A stretch of 64,000 nucleotides of DNA from Canna indica (taxonomy: Eukaryota > Streptophyta > Magnoliopsida > Zingiberales > Cannaceae). The DNA lies in NCBI GenBank assembly GCA_034359265.1, contig CP136891.1, positions 8,012,501 to 8,076,500 on the forward strand, read 5' to 3'. The position numbers and the translations under genes are program-made. The first letter of the stretch is position 1. Each line of letters opens with the position of its first letter. The notes below the pieces were generated by a model, which ran no database searches, had not been told where the DNA came from, and saw nothing but the letters and a program-made list of their open reading frames with translations. Positions 45,568-58,260 of the stretch are shown here, in pieces.

Positions 45568-45577
45568 CTTATATAAA
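45568..45577 (-). promoter_or_regulatory. TATA box of the bHLH gene
   Basis: On the minus strand AGCTTTATATAAGTGG lies about 90-100 bp upstream of the chosen start codon. It overlaps the alternative upstream ATG at 45568, which argues against that start. Confidence 0.6.
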
Positions 45578-46369
45578 GCTTTTGTGGAGTCTGTGGGAGG
45601 AGTACGAGTCAGAGAGTGGATGAGGATTGTGTTCATCTTTTTTCTTTATTTAAACAATGACGATTTAATTACTAATATATATATTAATCAGTAAACATAT
45701 ATATGCTAATGCTAGGTTACTATCATGGTTGCTGTGTCAACCTACTACAACCATGAGTTTTAAGTCAATACAATTATTACATGTATACAGTATTTGATGA
45801 ATATATAATTTAGATTTAATTTTCTCTGCAAAAAAATTAATAAGATTAAAGCTAAGAACTAACCATCATTTTTTCTTTCCAAGTGTTAAGTTCATTCTTT
45901 TCCTGAAGTACTTGACCATTTAACAATATATTAGTTAATTTAGTCCTGAAGAATGTCCATCACCACAAATATTTCGACCTACTTTTCCCATTTGATTCAG
46001 TGGAATAGACAGAGAACGCAATAATACACATTATTACATTAAACAAAGCATAACAGTCATTTGTGTTTCTCTTCTCTTCTCTCAATGATGCGGCGTGAGG
46101 TTAGCAAGCTCTACCTCGTTTCTAATTAATTAAGCGCCCAATCGGTGCGCGTGGCGGCGCGACCGGCCGGTCGCTGACGTCGCCGGTGTCGACCCGGCTG
46201 CGTGAGGTCAACGCGGGACCCGCCGGATCGCACGCGTGCCGGCGAGCCCGGGCCGCCTCCCCCCTCTCCCCTCCACGAGTCAAAAGGTCGAAAGCGACGC
46301 ACCCCCACTCCCACCATGCCCATTTCACATCCGTGTCGCCGACGATTCAATGTACCGACAAAAGTTTTG

Positions 46370-46410
<41 letters not shown>

Positions 46411-48409
46411 CAAATTGTGTTGGGGCTCTCTGGATGACGTGACGTGGCCGCATCTTCGTCGTTCGTTTCGGGAGATCAGCTTTAAAGATGGCGATGAGAT
46501 AAATGGCTGCAAATAACTCCATGGTTTGACCAACCACTGGGCCGAAAAAATAATGTTTTCAAACGGGATTAGTGGGTCTTCACTAAGATTACATTTGGAT
46601 TTGGCGTGCATTAATTTATTATATATGCACTTTGAGGGGGCAAAATTTGGTATTAAAAACAATTGACCTGTTTCAATGGGCAGATCGATTTGCCACTGAG
46701 AGGTCAACTTTACTAGTTGTTTAGTCCTGGAAGCTGCATGCGAGAAACCAAGCTAGCTAGCAATATTCTTTGGGGACTTCGTTTAGGAGATCAATTAGAA
46801 TTTGAGAGCCTTATATGCTTTACAAAATGAAGCCCATGAGATGAGATCAAAGCTAGCCAATGAGTAGATCGATCGAGAGGAATGGAAAGACAATAATTGC
46901 ATAGATATGTGCGTAGTAATGACGTCATGGCGATGCAAGGTTTAAACTGTGAAGGATTGGGGCAAACAGGGAGCATCAGAAGTCAAAACCAGGTTAAGAT
47001 ATATAGGAGAAGAAAGAAAGAGGGGGAGACGCGGCTACAGTGTAGTGACAGTGAACATGTGGTCGCTGCTGTTCTATGTATTGTGTAGGTAATAATAACA
47101 GAAAGAATCACGTGCGAAGTGGAGGAGTTGACCCACGAGCTCATGCAGTAATAATATATATGTAATATGTACATGCATGCACCCACGAGCTCACGGCGGT
47201 AAAACCACGTGTAGAGAGATATTGGAGAAACGACGAGGATGAATTGAGTAGCGTTTGACGTTGATTCGTGAGCTAGCAATATATATATATATATATACAA
47301 ATTAATTATACGCAGATGGATGTGTCGTGTCAGTCAAAGCTGCGATGGCAATCGAGTCAACGCGGTTTCCAGAGATACCATGATGCTTCGAACATTCCTC
47401 TGGCCGAATTAACGACAACGAAGCACACGCCACATTTAATAATGTCAGACGTGCACATTAATTAGGACAGTTCAGGTTGGCCTCCATTTGAAGAGCAGGA
47501 GTGGCATGTGACTCACAAATCTGCTTGTAGTTGACTCATCACTCGAAAATAATATATAAAACAACTTGCAGATTATTCACCTGATCGACTTGAGTTGTAC
47601 TAACTTGATGATGCATGGATTGCATCACAAAATCTAATGGCCATTGGAGTGGTCTATAGTCACTTGGGTATAACACATTAAACTAACTTTCCAAAATGGT
47701 TAGCATACATATCACAGTTAACAGTTAACACATCGCCTGCAGCAATCAGTATTCCTTTACAAGTCTATTCCTTGCATACACTCACTACTAAGTGAGTGCT
47801 TCATGGGAAAGCAGGGGCCATTCAGTGCTCTTTCTTTTCAGTGTTAGCTTGCTATATAAACTAGTTAAGGTTCATTTCATAAATCACATTGATGAGGAGG
47901 AATGGTGATCAGTATAATTGAGTATGTTGCTGCAAGCTAGAGTCCTCTATTTCAATACAAGTAATTATGTGCTCACAACTTACTCTTGGAGTCTTAGTGA
48001 AGCTACAAATAGTACCAGTTGGCAGCCATAGGCTTGATGGACATTAGGTTTTAATTGGTCTTTCAACTGGGTGGAATATCACCTAATTCAGATTTCAACT
48101 GAAGTCAGCCTTATTAGAAAGCAAGATGTTGGGCAAGTGATTATAATGATTGCTTAAAAATGGATTGACCTTCAATGCAAAAAAGAGAAAAGCAGTAATA
48201 AAGCAATCTCTATGGTAGTGAAAGTATGCATTTTTCTATATTAGACAGCAAAATATCGTTAATACTACTACATGACCTTCACAAAGAAAAAGAACAATAC
48301 ATATGAGAGCGAGCTGTAAATATGCATTGTTCTACTTGTCATATATGAATAACAGCACAAAAAGACCAAGACAAACTTGGCCAACCTTCAATAACTTCTG
48401 ATTTCTCAT
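45578..48409. other. Intergenic region upstream of bHLH and downstream of PI31
   Basis: No coding signal. A GC-rich island covers about 46130-46330 and is followed by a (CT)n microsatellite at about 46372-46406. CACGTG G-box cores occur near 47111 and 47204, within DNA that could be distal promoter of the bHLH gene. An (AT)n tract lies at about 47280-47297. Confidence 0.4.
46372..46406. repeat. (CT)n microsatellite
   Basis: About 17 uninterrupted CT units. Confidence 0.9.
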
Positions 48410-51400
48410 CTATATGTAATCAGGTCCCTGGAAATGCTCCAGATCTGGATGAGTGCCTCCCCCAGGCTGACGTGGTTGCCTGCATGGAAGAAAAGCCACT
48501 ATTATTATAATAATTTTCCATAATTAAGTCAATGGGGACTTTGGTAACAAGCTTTTTAAGGCCATTTGAAAAATTTGACCAGATGAAAAAAACTAGTTTG
48601 AATATTTGGTAAATAACTTTTTCAATTAGCAATTTCACCTCAAACCGCTAAATTTGGAAAAGCTTAACGGCCAATTTTTTTCAAAGTGTGTATTGGTTAA
48701 AAACATTGTATGCCTTTTAATTTCATAGGTGGATGAATGATATATTGCTGAAATTGAAATTTAACATCTTCAAAAAATTATAAGAAAAATTATCTTTTAA
48801 ATGATACTTTTTAATGTTAAATATCAATTAAAAGATATTTCTAAATATTATTGATAATAATACGGTGGATCTAGCCTTGGATAAGAGGGATTTGGAGAAA
48901 GAAAATCCATATAGCTGACCCCATCTAGTATGGGATTAAGGCTTAGTTGTTGTTGTATTGATATTAATATTAATTGCCAAGTAGGATCAAAATATATTGA
49001 TGTCCTTGTTTGTCATTTTATACATTCAAACAAACGAACAACTAATAGCTAATTTTATCAAACATGTTTGTACAAGCAGCTAATGCAATAAGCTCTAAAC
49101 TAACTGCTAATTTGCCAAACAAGACCATGACAACTAGATTTGCTACTAGAAGTTAAAAACCTTCATATAAACAAATGAACTCAATGCTAATTTACTCTAT
49201 AAACATGAGAGAAGATGGATAATCCCCTTGATGGAGCATAGTGTGGTTCCATGGTAGTTCAAGATAAGTTAACTAAGGTGGGATGAAAAGAAGTCATCCC
49301 TCATTGTTGTCTGCCCTGACTGCAGGAAAGTGGGATCATGACATGGTAGGTGAAATTGTCATCACTATACATTTTCTTTTGGCATCAACATACGATTAAT
49401 TCACATGTTGCCCATGAAGAGAAGAATTTGTTTATTTCAATATTTCCATGTTCATTGTTCGAATATTTGCTGAAAAAATATATTTTAATGTTCAATAGGT
49501 ACTAACATTAAAAATTTCATCAGTTCTATTACATTATTAGAAGTAAGTCCTTGATAGCTCAATCACATCACTTGCAGAAGCTGCAAGTAATACGCCTTGC
49601 AGATAAGTTTCATATTTATCAAACAAGGAAAGAATATACCTCACAAAACGGGAAGGTTCAAAACCAGGGACACCTGGAGGGCCATAAGGATCAAATCGAG
49701 CACCTGGTGGTACACCTCTGTTTCCAGACATAATTAATATTTTCCAGCTTAGTTTTGATGAAAAGAAGTAACATAATTACCATTTCAAGCAAGAGAAGAA
49801 ATACTTACGGAAGGCCACCAAGAAAACCAGCCCGTTCATCAGAACCAAAAAAGCGGGGATCATTAGGTCCTGTTCACAGTACAACATATATTAACCAATG
49901 TGCAAGGACATTTTGTAAATTTTCGAAAGTTAGCCACGTACCAACAAGCATGCCACCATCTATGCCAGGTCCTCTGCAGAAGATACCACACAATATGAGT
50001 CATCCGTGCAAAAGTCATAGACGTGAAACAGAAGTGGAGTGGAGATGGACATGTACCTCTGAGGATAAAATCCAGCACCAGGACCCGGATAGAGATCACT
50101 GATTCCAGATGAGGGAATAGGAGGGTAAACAATGCTGCAAAACATATAAAAAAATTGCAGCAACCCAAAAGTTCACATGGAACTAAAAGTTATTTTGCTT
50201 TGCTGTGACATTTACTCATTCAACAGAATTAGCGTAAGAAAACATAAAGACTGAAATATGCATATCTAACAAAGGACATGATTATGTGAGTGAGGACATG
50301 GCCACCATATTTAGTTCTTAAATAAAATGGAACACTTTAATGGGCACAAAAAGGAATTGATAATGGCCATAAAACCATAAATGAAAAAGTTACATTACAT
50401 GAAGTACAAAAATTGTTCAAATAATTTTGATAATATAAGTGACCATGAAGTAAAAAAATTAGGTTTATCCAAACCTCAACAATTATTGGCAATGAAAGGT
50501 GAAGTGCTATGAGTTAATTAATGTTAAACGATACTAGTGAATTCTAAGATTGACAAGATTTGAACTAGTAGAGCAATAAAGGAAATAAATCTCAGTCAGG
50601 TCCTTGCTAGGATATCATCGTTCCATCACAGCAACTATTTAAACATTCCAATCTAATCAAACTACTTTTAACATCAAGCAAGCTTTATCTATAAGCAAAT
50701 TATCATCGACTATTCAACTTAACAACAAGACCAATTTTATTTAATAATTTTAAGAATTCGGCACAATGAATTAGATATAAATTGACAGAGGAATGGTCCA
50801 ATAGTTGACATCAATGACAGTTGAACTTTCCTGCCTGTTTTATGGTTTGTAAATATCATTTGCAGGTCCATCCACTTTCTACTTGTAAGCCATGTCAGAT
50901 ACATCTAAATCTACCTTATGTGCAAGTAAATAGTGTGAAGGATAATAAATAAATTAAATTCTGAAAAACTTTATAAAGTGCTTCTTTGCATCGTTATTGA
51001 GATGGTTAGTCTTTCCTCTTTTGACCTTTTAATGACCTACAAATATATGAAAAAACCGATGATTAGCTTCCAGTTCGTTAATTACTTAATTATGGTTGAG
51101 CACTTCCCTACTGGATGTCGACATCAAAGCACCACCATTGCATTTCGGTAAATTCCACATGTATATTGTGAACTGTTTTAGATAATAATACAAGCCAAGT
51201 TACTTCCCTTGTTTAACTACTTTATTTCTTGCTGCTTTGCAGAATTATTTCTCAATATAAAAGAACAACAGTTAAATTTCAATAAAGAAAGGGTGACCCA
51301 CTGCACGAAGCAATCCCACTTTTGTGGGCTCTGGGGAGGGTTAATGTACGCAATTTCCCTCTACTTTTTTTTTTCAGAGAGGCTATTTCCGTGAATTGTT

Positions 51401-53490
51401 AATTCAATTTCAAAAAGTTAATAAAATATGTCTGCATACTTGGCAAAAAAAATATATTGCTAGAATTTTACTTTTACAAAAATATAATTGTACCAAACCA
51501 ACATCCTCATGTGCACAGCAACTATGCCCGTTAGTCTTATAAACATTAACCCAATAAAATTATTGTCTTATAAAAGTTAAGTCGACCCAAAAAATTAAGA
51601 GAGAAGCCACTTTTAGTGAGATGGATCCTTACAAATTGCAATAGCCAAATAACAGTATGCATTGCTCAGACTCCAAAATAAATAATATTTACTTATTTGC
51701 TTGATCAGCTATGAACCGATTATCAAAAAAAACACAGGGAAAAGAAAGATATGATTCATACAATAATCACTGAGTAGAAAGCTTTACCATAGAAAGAAAA
51801 CTCTGGGGTGTTCATCTTACAAATAATGCTCGAATAACTTACCCTGGATTATAAGGATCTGCCTGACCAGGAACTCTCGCAGAAGGTTCGCTGCTGGTAT
51901 TTCTTTTAGATCGCGCATCACTGCAAAAATCATATATTACTCGAATCAAGGAGTGTCTAGTTCAAGAAGATGCAGAACTTATATTAATAATTTGAAATTT
52001 ATAGATAAACTGAGATATATGTCCAGTTAGCAATTTACATTATTGAAACCATTGAACACATTTTCCAGATAGATAACCATACAATTGGATGGAGACATGA
52101 TTTGTAAAGGTAGATTTTTACACAGCAATAGATAGCATCTTGTCCCAAAGAGATTGATGTTCATCGTATCGAGTTGGCATAATTAAGTATAAATCAATGC
52201 AATGAAAATACGTCAGGGGACTTTCAGGATAAAAGCTTTTTTACAAGTTTTCCCAGACATGTACTACATTTGTCAACCACCCCATATTACCAACAAAAAT
52301 ACATCATGGGAGTTTTAATGTTGCCAACACATGGGGTCTGTAATTGCATATGCATGCATGTCCATCTACATGGGGGCAGTCAACAGCTGTCAAAGACTAG
52401 CATTATCCAAACCAAAAGCTGGATATACATCAACCATTTGATAACTGTAGAATTGTTATGACTTTTATCATCTCTATATCTCCTTGAGCCATAGAAATGA
52501 GTTATATGAATGCCTTAAGTATCTTCATAAAAAAACGTGAATACCATATTTCTTACAGATTTGCAAATTTGGAACTTTTGAGAGAACTGATGTTTTAAGG
52601 CCACCATGCTTCTAATAGATTCAATGTGGTAGATTCTTGAGTAAAGTTAGTGCTACTTTTATGTTTGAAAAGAGATACAAATGAACAAGATCCACATAGT
52701 TGGTTTACTATTATCAGCTAATCATTGAAGGTTGGAAGTACCAGAAGGAACAACTAGAGAAACAACTGCACATACCTACGAGTTGATGAAGAGCTCTCTA
52801 TCTTGGGCTCTAACTTGGACACAACACCAGAGTCCAAACTATCAATAAGACCCTTAAGATTCTTATACAACTGTGCATAATTGCTTGTTCTATCCGCCAC
52901 ATCCGACAAGTAGTCGTTAATTCTAAAGAAAAAGGAAAGCTCAAACAAGTCAAGCCAGAAACTTAAGAAAGAAATACAGTTTCTGCTAGGAAACGAAGAT
53001 ACTTAATCTGGAGATGAAAAGGCTCCTCCTGCGATTCATTGAGATTCAGGACATCAACAGCCAGCAAATCCCCTATCGGCAAGCACTTCACCAAGACTGC
53101 TTTCTTCGAACCTTTGACAGTTTTCGTATACACGAAAGCATAGGCATCTTCCAACTCATTCCACCCATCGATTCCCACCTCTTCCCCATCTAATTTCATG
53201 CAACAAAAAAGTATACTCGTCATTCACCGAATTCAACAAGTTCCAAACTTTCTACAACGACCACTGCACATCAAACTACAATCTCATCTAAAGGGGAATC
53301 TCATCCAAAAGACAAAGAAACACGCACCGGTCGGGGGGTTATCGGAGAGGGCCCGACTTCCGGTGGCGATGAGGGAGAATTCCGCAGCGAGGAAGGAAGC
53401 GTGGACGGCGAAGGCGACCTTGTCGTGGGGATTCCGGAAGGAGGGCCTGGAGGCCCTGATAACGGCCATCACCGAGCTCTCCGATGCCAT
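48410..53490 (-). CDS. PTRE1: Proteasome regulator PI31-like (PTRE1 type)
   Basis: Nine exons on the minus strand: 53328-53490, 53003-53189, 52776-52922, 51843-51920, 50057-50134, 49942-49973, 49809-49869, 49640-49717 and 48410-48479. All borders fit GT-AG and the joined frame is 297 residues. The N-terminal PI31 domain (about 1-165) has VMAVIRASRPSFRNPHDKVA, GWNELEDAYAFVY and VKCLPIGDLLAVDVLN. The C-terminal half is Pro/Gly-rich: IVYPPIPSSGI, GPGIDGGMLVGPNDPRFFG, GARFDPYGPPGVPGFEP and THPDLEHFQGPDYI. Arabidopsis PTRE1 is about 300 residues with the same layout. It modulates 26S proteasome activity and auxin-dependent repressor turnover. Here the last residues are D-Y-I, so a strict hydrophobic-Tyr-X tail is not present. 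Introns are long, up to 1.7 kb between exons 4 and 5, and an old retroelement tail sits in the last intron. Confidence 0.94.
48865..48957 (+). mobile_element. Retroelement 3' tail (SINE/LINE-like) in the last PI31 intron
   Basis: The segment GGTGGATCTAGCCTTGG...CCATATAGCTGACCCCATCTAG...GGGATTAAGGCTTAG ends in (TTG)n. It is a widespread plant non-LTR retroelement tail. Only the 3' end is recognisable. Confidence 0.55.
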
Positions 53491-53724
53491 TTCCGAAACT
53501 TGGATCGAGCAAATCAGCGAGACGAAGACGCGCTCTCTGGACGGAGGCTTCTCGTTAGCTCTGGAGGTTCGCGAGGGTTTAGATATCTAATCTTGGCTTG
53601 GGAGCGAGGAAACGAGAAAGTTGAGAGACTTCCAAGCCGGTCGAACGTGGAAACAGAAGACGAAACATGAGGGCAATATTGGGCTTATAAATTGGGCCTT
53701 CTTGGAGGAGCCCAAATTTGTACA

Positions 53725-53820
53725 ATAGCTGTATTTAATTGAAGATAGTGGGTCCAAAATCCAAATGCAACGATAGCTGTATTTAATTGAAGATAGCGGG
53801 TCCAAAATCCGAATGCAACG
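53725..53820. repeat. 48-bp tandem duplication
   Basis: The unit starting ATAGCTGTATTTAATTGAAG occurs at 53725-53772 and 53773-53820 with very few differences, and a third partial copy begins at 53821. It lies about 240 bp upstream of the PI31 start codon, so it could be part of that promoter. Confidence 0.85.
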
Positions 53821-53996
53821 ATAGATGTATGGATATGATATATATATAAATCAAGAGTGGTTTCATTTCATTTGTATGAGTGGCTGCTCATACGAGTTTA
53901 TATGTACATATGTATGAGTGCGGAAATGGCATGTTTATATATACATGTTTAAAGAGGTGCGGAATGAATGCATGCATGCAAGGTATGTCGTACCGA

Positions 53997-54259
53997 AAAA
54001 AACTTCTATGTTGTCGGGCTCCATAGAAGTTCTATGGAGCACCTCCTATGAGTGAACTTAAATTTTTTAATATTGAACCTAGGATCATTAATATTGAACT
54101 TAAAGTGAAAATACTATGTTCACTCGTTTGCAATATAGATTCATTTTTTATTTTAGGTTCATTATAAATTATATTACGTTCAATATTAATAAATCTAACT
54201 TCACTCGTGGGAGGACTTTGTAGAAATTTATACGGAGCCGACTCCATATAAGTTTTATT
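53997..54259. mobile_element. Short inverted-repeat MITE (copy 1)
   Basis: The left end AACTTCTATGTTGTCGGGCT-CC and the reversed right end AACTTATATGGAGTCGGCTCC pair, followed by further pairing around CCTATGAGTGAAC / CCCACGAGTGAAG. Flanks GTCGTACCGA (53987-53996) and GTCAGTACCGA (54262-54272) look like a slightly altered 9-11 bp target duplication, as in Mutator-like MITEs. A related partial copy lies at 55213-55395. Confidence 0.6.
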
Positions 54260-54719
54260 ACGTCAGTACCGACTTATGACCCACCTTCCAGCTGGAGAAG
54301 CAGCGTGCTGTCTCGCTTTTCATTAATTAACTCATCAGATATAATGTGTATATATATCTATTTCATTATCATCTAGTCTTCCTCATTAAACAGGGATGAG
54401 GGAGATGCCCCACTGCATGTATATCTTCTTCTTCTTCTTTATTATATTTTGGTGGGCATGCACACAGAGGATGAGCTTAAATGAAGGGGGGATGCAGATT
54501 GCAGCCTATCACAACTGGTGCTATATAAATAACAAAGATAAAGATTTTAAGATACAGTGTACGTATTATTATGTATGATCAAAAGCCAGATATTTTATTA
54601 ATATGTGATCATCAAAAACATATATAGGTGTCCTTTTTGTTTTAATTACATACACAAACACACAGCAGAACCTGCACAATTATAGTAGAAAAACTACAAA
54701 CAATTAATAAATCAAGTAA

Positions 54720-55079
54720 TTAAGCTTTGTAATTTTCTGAACCCTCCTTTTTCCTGGTTACCCGAATGTAAGCAAAGATGGCTCCGAGGACCGCAGTGGC
54801 AAGCCCTCCAAGTATGACTTCGGCGCCGGCAATCGACTTATCGGGCCTCCGGTGGTGCTTCGTCGACCTCCCAAACGCCTGATCCGTTGGCGGCCTGGCG
54901 GCGAGCTCCACCTCTCTTCTATCTGCACTCGCGCTACTCCAGGAAGGCGAAGTGGCAGTCGTGCTGCCAATAGCACTGCCGGTTGCAGCGACTGCGATCT
55001 CCGGCGGCGTCGACCGAGCCGCCGCGAGTGCGAGAGTGAGAGCAAGAAAGAGCATCGAGTGGAGGAGTAGGCGAGCCAT
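54720..55079 (-). CDS. Small single-pass membrane protein with signal peptide, function unknown
   Basis: A single-exon frame of 119 residues from the ATG at 55079, which follows a TATA-like run by about 35 bp. Residues 1-21 form a signal peptide (RLLLHSMLFLALTLALAA). A Ser/Thr/Ala-rich extracellular stretch spans about 23-65 and a basic HHRRPDKS segment about 75-82. A hydrophobic helix covers about 83-105 (AGAEVILGGLATAVLGAIF) and a short basic tail VTRKK ends the chain. This layout, with the DKSxAGxxVILGGLAT-type helix, recalls an uncharacterised family of short plant membrane proteins, but I cannot name it. An upstream in-frame ATG at 55130 would add 17 residues and spoil the signal peptide. 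The gene is flanked on both sides by copies of one MITE family. Confidence 0.7.
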   Translation of the reverse strand: MARLLLHSMLFLALTLALAAARSTPPEIAVAATGSAIGSTTATSPSWSSASADRREVELAARPPTDQAFGRSTKHHRRPDKSIAGAEVILGGLATAVLGAIFAYIRVTRKKEGSENYKA

Positions 55080-55110
55080 ATATTGATCAGGAAGAGTTGG
55101 GATTGCCGTG

Positions 55111-55120
55111 CTATATATAT
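55111..55120 (-). promoter_or_regulatory. TATA-like box of the small membrane protein gene
   Basis: The minus strand reads CTCCATATATATAGCACG, roughly 35 bp upstream of the chosen ATG, which would leave a very short leader. Confidence 0.4.
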
Positions 55121-55212
55121 GGAGAAGCAAAGGAGGGTGTTGAGATTGGGTTGTATGTGATTCTTAGAATTGTATGCTTAGATATTGAATGACGAGGTGT
55201 GCCGTGTGGGAG

Positions 55213-55395
55213 TAAGAGCTTCATGGAAATTTTTTTTTATGGATTTGGACTCATAGAAATATTATTTTAGAGAGCCCCCTCTTACGAGTGAATTTAATAT
55301 TTTTAATATTAAACTTAGAATCATTGATGTTGAATATAAAATGAAAATATTATTCATTCTAATTTTAAGTTCAGTAGTATTAATGATGGAGGTTC
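55213..55395. mobile_element. Short MITE fragment (copy 2, related to 53997-54259)
   Basis: ACGAGTGAATTTAATATTTTTAA, ATCATTGATGTTGAATATAAA and ATGAAAATATTATTCATTC follow the same order as in copy 1 and in the same orientation. The right arm is poorly preserved. Confidence 0.5.
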
Positions 55396-57214
55396 GTTAC
55401 CTGCATTGTTCGAAGTAGACTGGAAGTCGAGGAATCCCGACAGCTGTCCGTCGAGATGACAAATGATGTGATGGCTGTATCACTCGGATTCAAATGGAAT
55501 CACGAGGTAATAGTGAATGGGGCACAGAAAATATTTTTTTTTCCAGTTTTACTCGTTGATGTGGGCATAATCCGTCATAACAAATTTGGGTTAATTAATT
55601 AATTAATCCCAGTTGATTAAGCCGGAGGGATTCATGAAACAGTGGATGAGAGGAGAAAGGGATTGGAGGGCAGCAATTAGGTGGGCTGGGCACAGTTGCA
55701 CATTGCTTCACGAATGAAAGCTAGGCAAGGCTTCCATCAACTACACATCCATTTCCATCTTTATGTGAAAAGCTTAGGGGGGGGGGGGTGTGTGTTTAAT
55801 TGGAATCGGTTAACCGAACCGTACAATCCGATTTTGGATAATAGTTTTACGGTTCGGTTTTGATTTCGGTTCCGGTTAGTGAAACTCAAAAGTCGTTTTA
55901 AAACGGTTCAATTTTGGTTATCAGGTCGCGGATAATCGATAACCGAAACCGATTATAATTTTCGATTTCGATTATCGGTTATTCTCGATTAATCGGTATC
56001 CGAAAATGTTAAAATATAAAGTTATTAAATTATTTAAACCCGGAACCCGTTACTACTATCTATTAACCCATCTACCCGTTACCTTATGTATAAAACTTAG
56101 TAACATGAATACATTGTTAAATCAATTAGATGCTCTTTCATGGAAAATATCGTGAATACATTGTTGGATTACCTATAACTTGACTGTTGTGTGATGATTA
56201 AAGATGTTAGCATTCAGCAAGTAATTTCATTCATTTGAAATGGGATTGAGGGGACAATAAGCATAAGAAATGAACAAGTGGATTGAAGAAATAACAAAAT
56301 TTCATAGAGTATAAACATAATTAAACTTTCTATATATGAGGATGAAAAAAATAACTCATTTGATTGGATGATCAACTTTCTCAAAAGTTTACGCTACGAC
56401 ACAATTCACCTATAGAGATACAAAATCAGAGATAAAATATATTTTTATTTCTAAATCTTCACATTTAGAGACCAATAGACATAAAATTTACCCCTAATTA
56501 GCCTCTAAAAATCTATAGAAACAACAACAACAAAGTCACTTAATTGATTTGACTCTAAGCTATAGAAACACCAGCAACAGAGTCACTTAATTGATCTGAC
56601 TCTAAAATTATTTTTAGAAGCTAATTAAGAACAAATTTTGTGTCTATTTGTCTCTAAATGTGAAAATTTAAAAATAAAAATCTAATTTCTCTATAATTAT
56701 GTGCCTCTATAAGTCGGTTGTGTTGTAATGTTAAGCTATTAGAAAAGAGAACAATCTATCTGTTTATGTTCTTAAAACTCCCCCTCACTTGTGGGTGAGT
56801 AAATTTGAGAAGACCGACCTAAGTTCAACAAGTGGATCAACTTAATTGATGTGAGAGATTTTAAAAAAAAATACTAATGCTAGGAGGATTAGAACTTAGG
56901 ACCACTTATACCATGTTAAATTTGATTGGAGGATCAACTTCTCCAAAAGCTTAAGCTATTAGGAAAGAGATCAATCTATGTATTTATTTTCTTAACACAA
57001 TGTAGAATTGAAAAATGTTGCCTGTTGTAGATTACAATATGAGAAGTTAACTGTCACATATTTATTTTCAATCACTTGAAAGCCCAAGTAAGAAGATTGG
57101 ATCATTTCCTATGGAAGGAGGTGCTAGTAAACTTGGTCCCTGAAAAAGGGCTAGTGTTAAATATAATTTGGAGTTTGGACTGCTGTAGTTTTCTAATTCA
57201 TGTGATGGTTTCAG
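55396..57214. other. Intergenic region with repeat remnants
   Basis: A poly-G run at about 55779-55789 is followed by a stretch to about 56010 dense in CGGTT/AACCG motifs (AACCGAACCG, AATCGGTTATT) that looks like a degraded hAT-type subterminal region. A dispersed repeat covers 56770-56990 on the minus strand. The first exons expected for the pyrophosphatase downstream are not here. Confidence 0.45.
56770..56990 (-). repeat. Dispersed repeat copy, reverse orientation
   Basis: The reverse strand reads CTTAAGCTTTTGGAGAAGTTGATC, CAAATTTAACATGGTATAAG, ATCCTCCTAGCATTAG and ATCAATTAAGTTGATCCACT, in the same order as at 58055-58260. Confidence 0.6.
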
Positions 57215-58054
57215 GTTGATCGTGTTCTTTACTCTTCTATGGTGTATCCACACAACTATGGCTTTATCCCTCGAACTCTTTGTGAAGATGGCGACCCCAT
57301 TGATGTACTGGTACTTATGCAGGTATCTCCTCTTGTGATGCCAAATAATATTTGAAATTCTCTTTGGATCTTCTGCACTGTGTATAATTTTAACAACAAT
57401 CAAGCATATCTCTCTACATGTATATATGCATACATGAGCATGTTATTCCTGGCTGTTTTCTTCGTGCTCGTGCTATTGGATTGATGCCTATGATTGATCA
57501 GGTAAAAATATGATCATTTTTGCTCCTTATTAACTCTTTAAGGTTACATAAAATGACCAGAGTATAATAGGGTCTATTTTTCTTTTTTTTCTTTTTCCAA
57601 AGGGGGTTGATGTTACATGTTTTAGAGAAAAGGTTTTGATAATACTCCAATTTCAGGATTAGTGCATGTTTGGACCAGTAAATATGGGTAGGCAATTGTA
57701 CCATTCTATATGACTATAAAAATTATGCCAAAGAGTTGTGCTGTCTAGACATGTAGATACAAGTGTCTTAAAAATTAGACCAAACATATTCATTTAAACA
57801 AGAGCTACTCCCAGCCCGGTTTAGCCTATGTCCCAAATATGGGTTTGGTGAAGGGTCATCTAACCTGATAAAAGTAGGGAAAAATTGGTCAACCCCAAGA
57901 AGATTCTGGAGGACACAATTCGGATTTTTTTCTTATCTTTTTGTTTTTAACTTTGACTGGTTGAGCTGATGGGACTTGGAAACTGAAAATTGATGGTCCA
58001 ACCAATTGAACGCTGGGTCGGGGTTTAAAAAACTTAATGAATTATTGAGCTTTT

Positions 58055-58260
58055 AGAAAAATTGGTTATGCAATCAAATTTAACATTATGGTATCATAGT
58101 GGATGAGTTTAAATCCTCCTAACGTCAATATTAAAAAAATCTCCTATATCAATTAAATCTATCCACTTGTTAAGCTTGAGTTAGTCTCCTCAAGTTCACC
58201 CCCATGCTTAAGCTTTTAGGAAAGTTGATCATTCAATCAAATTTAATAAATTACAAAGTA
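58055..58260 (+). repeat. Dispersed repeat copy in pseudogene intron
   Basis: Reads GCAATCAAATTTAACATTATG, GGTATCATAGTGGATGAGTTT, ATCCTCCTAACGTCAATATT and ATCTATCCACTTGTTAAGC, ending near CTTAAGCTTTTAGG. It is a sister of the copies at 38300 and 56770. Confidence 0.6.

Noticed and set aside
45479..45568. 30-residue N-terminal extension of the bHLH protein
   Set aside because: The ATG at 45568 overlaps the best TATA box, so it should not be in the mRNA.
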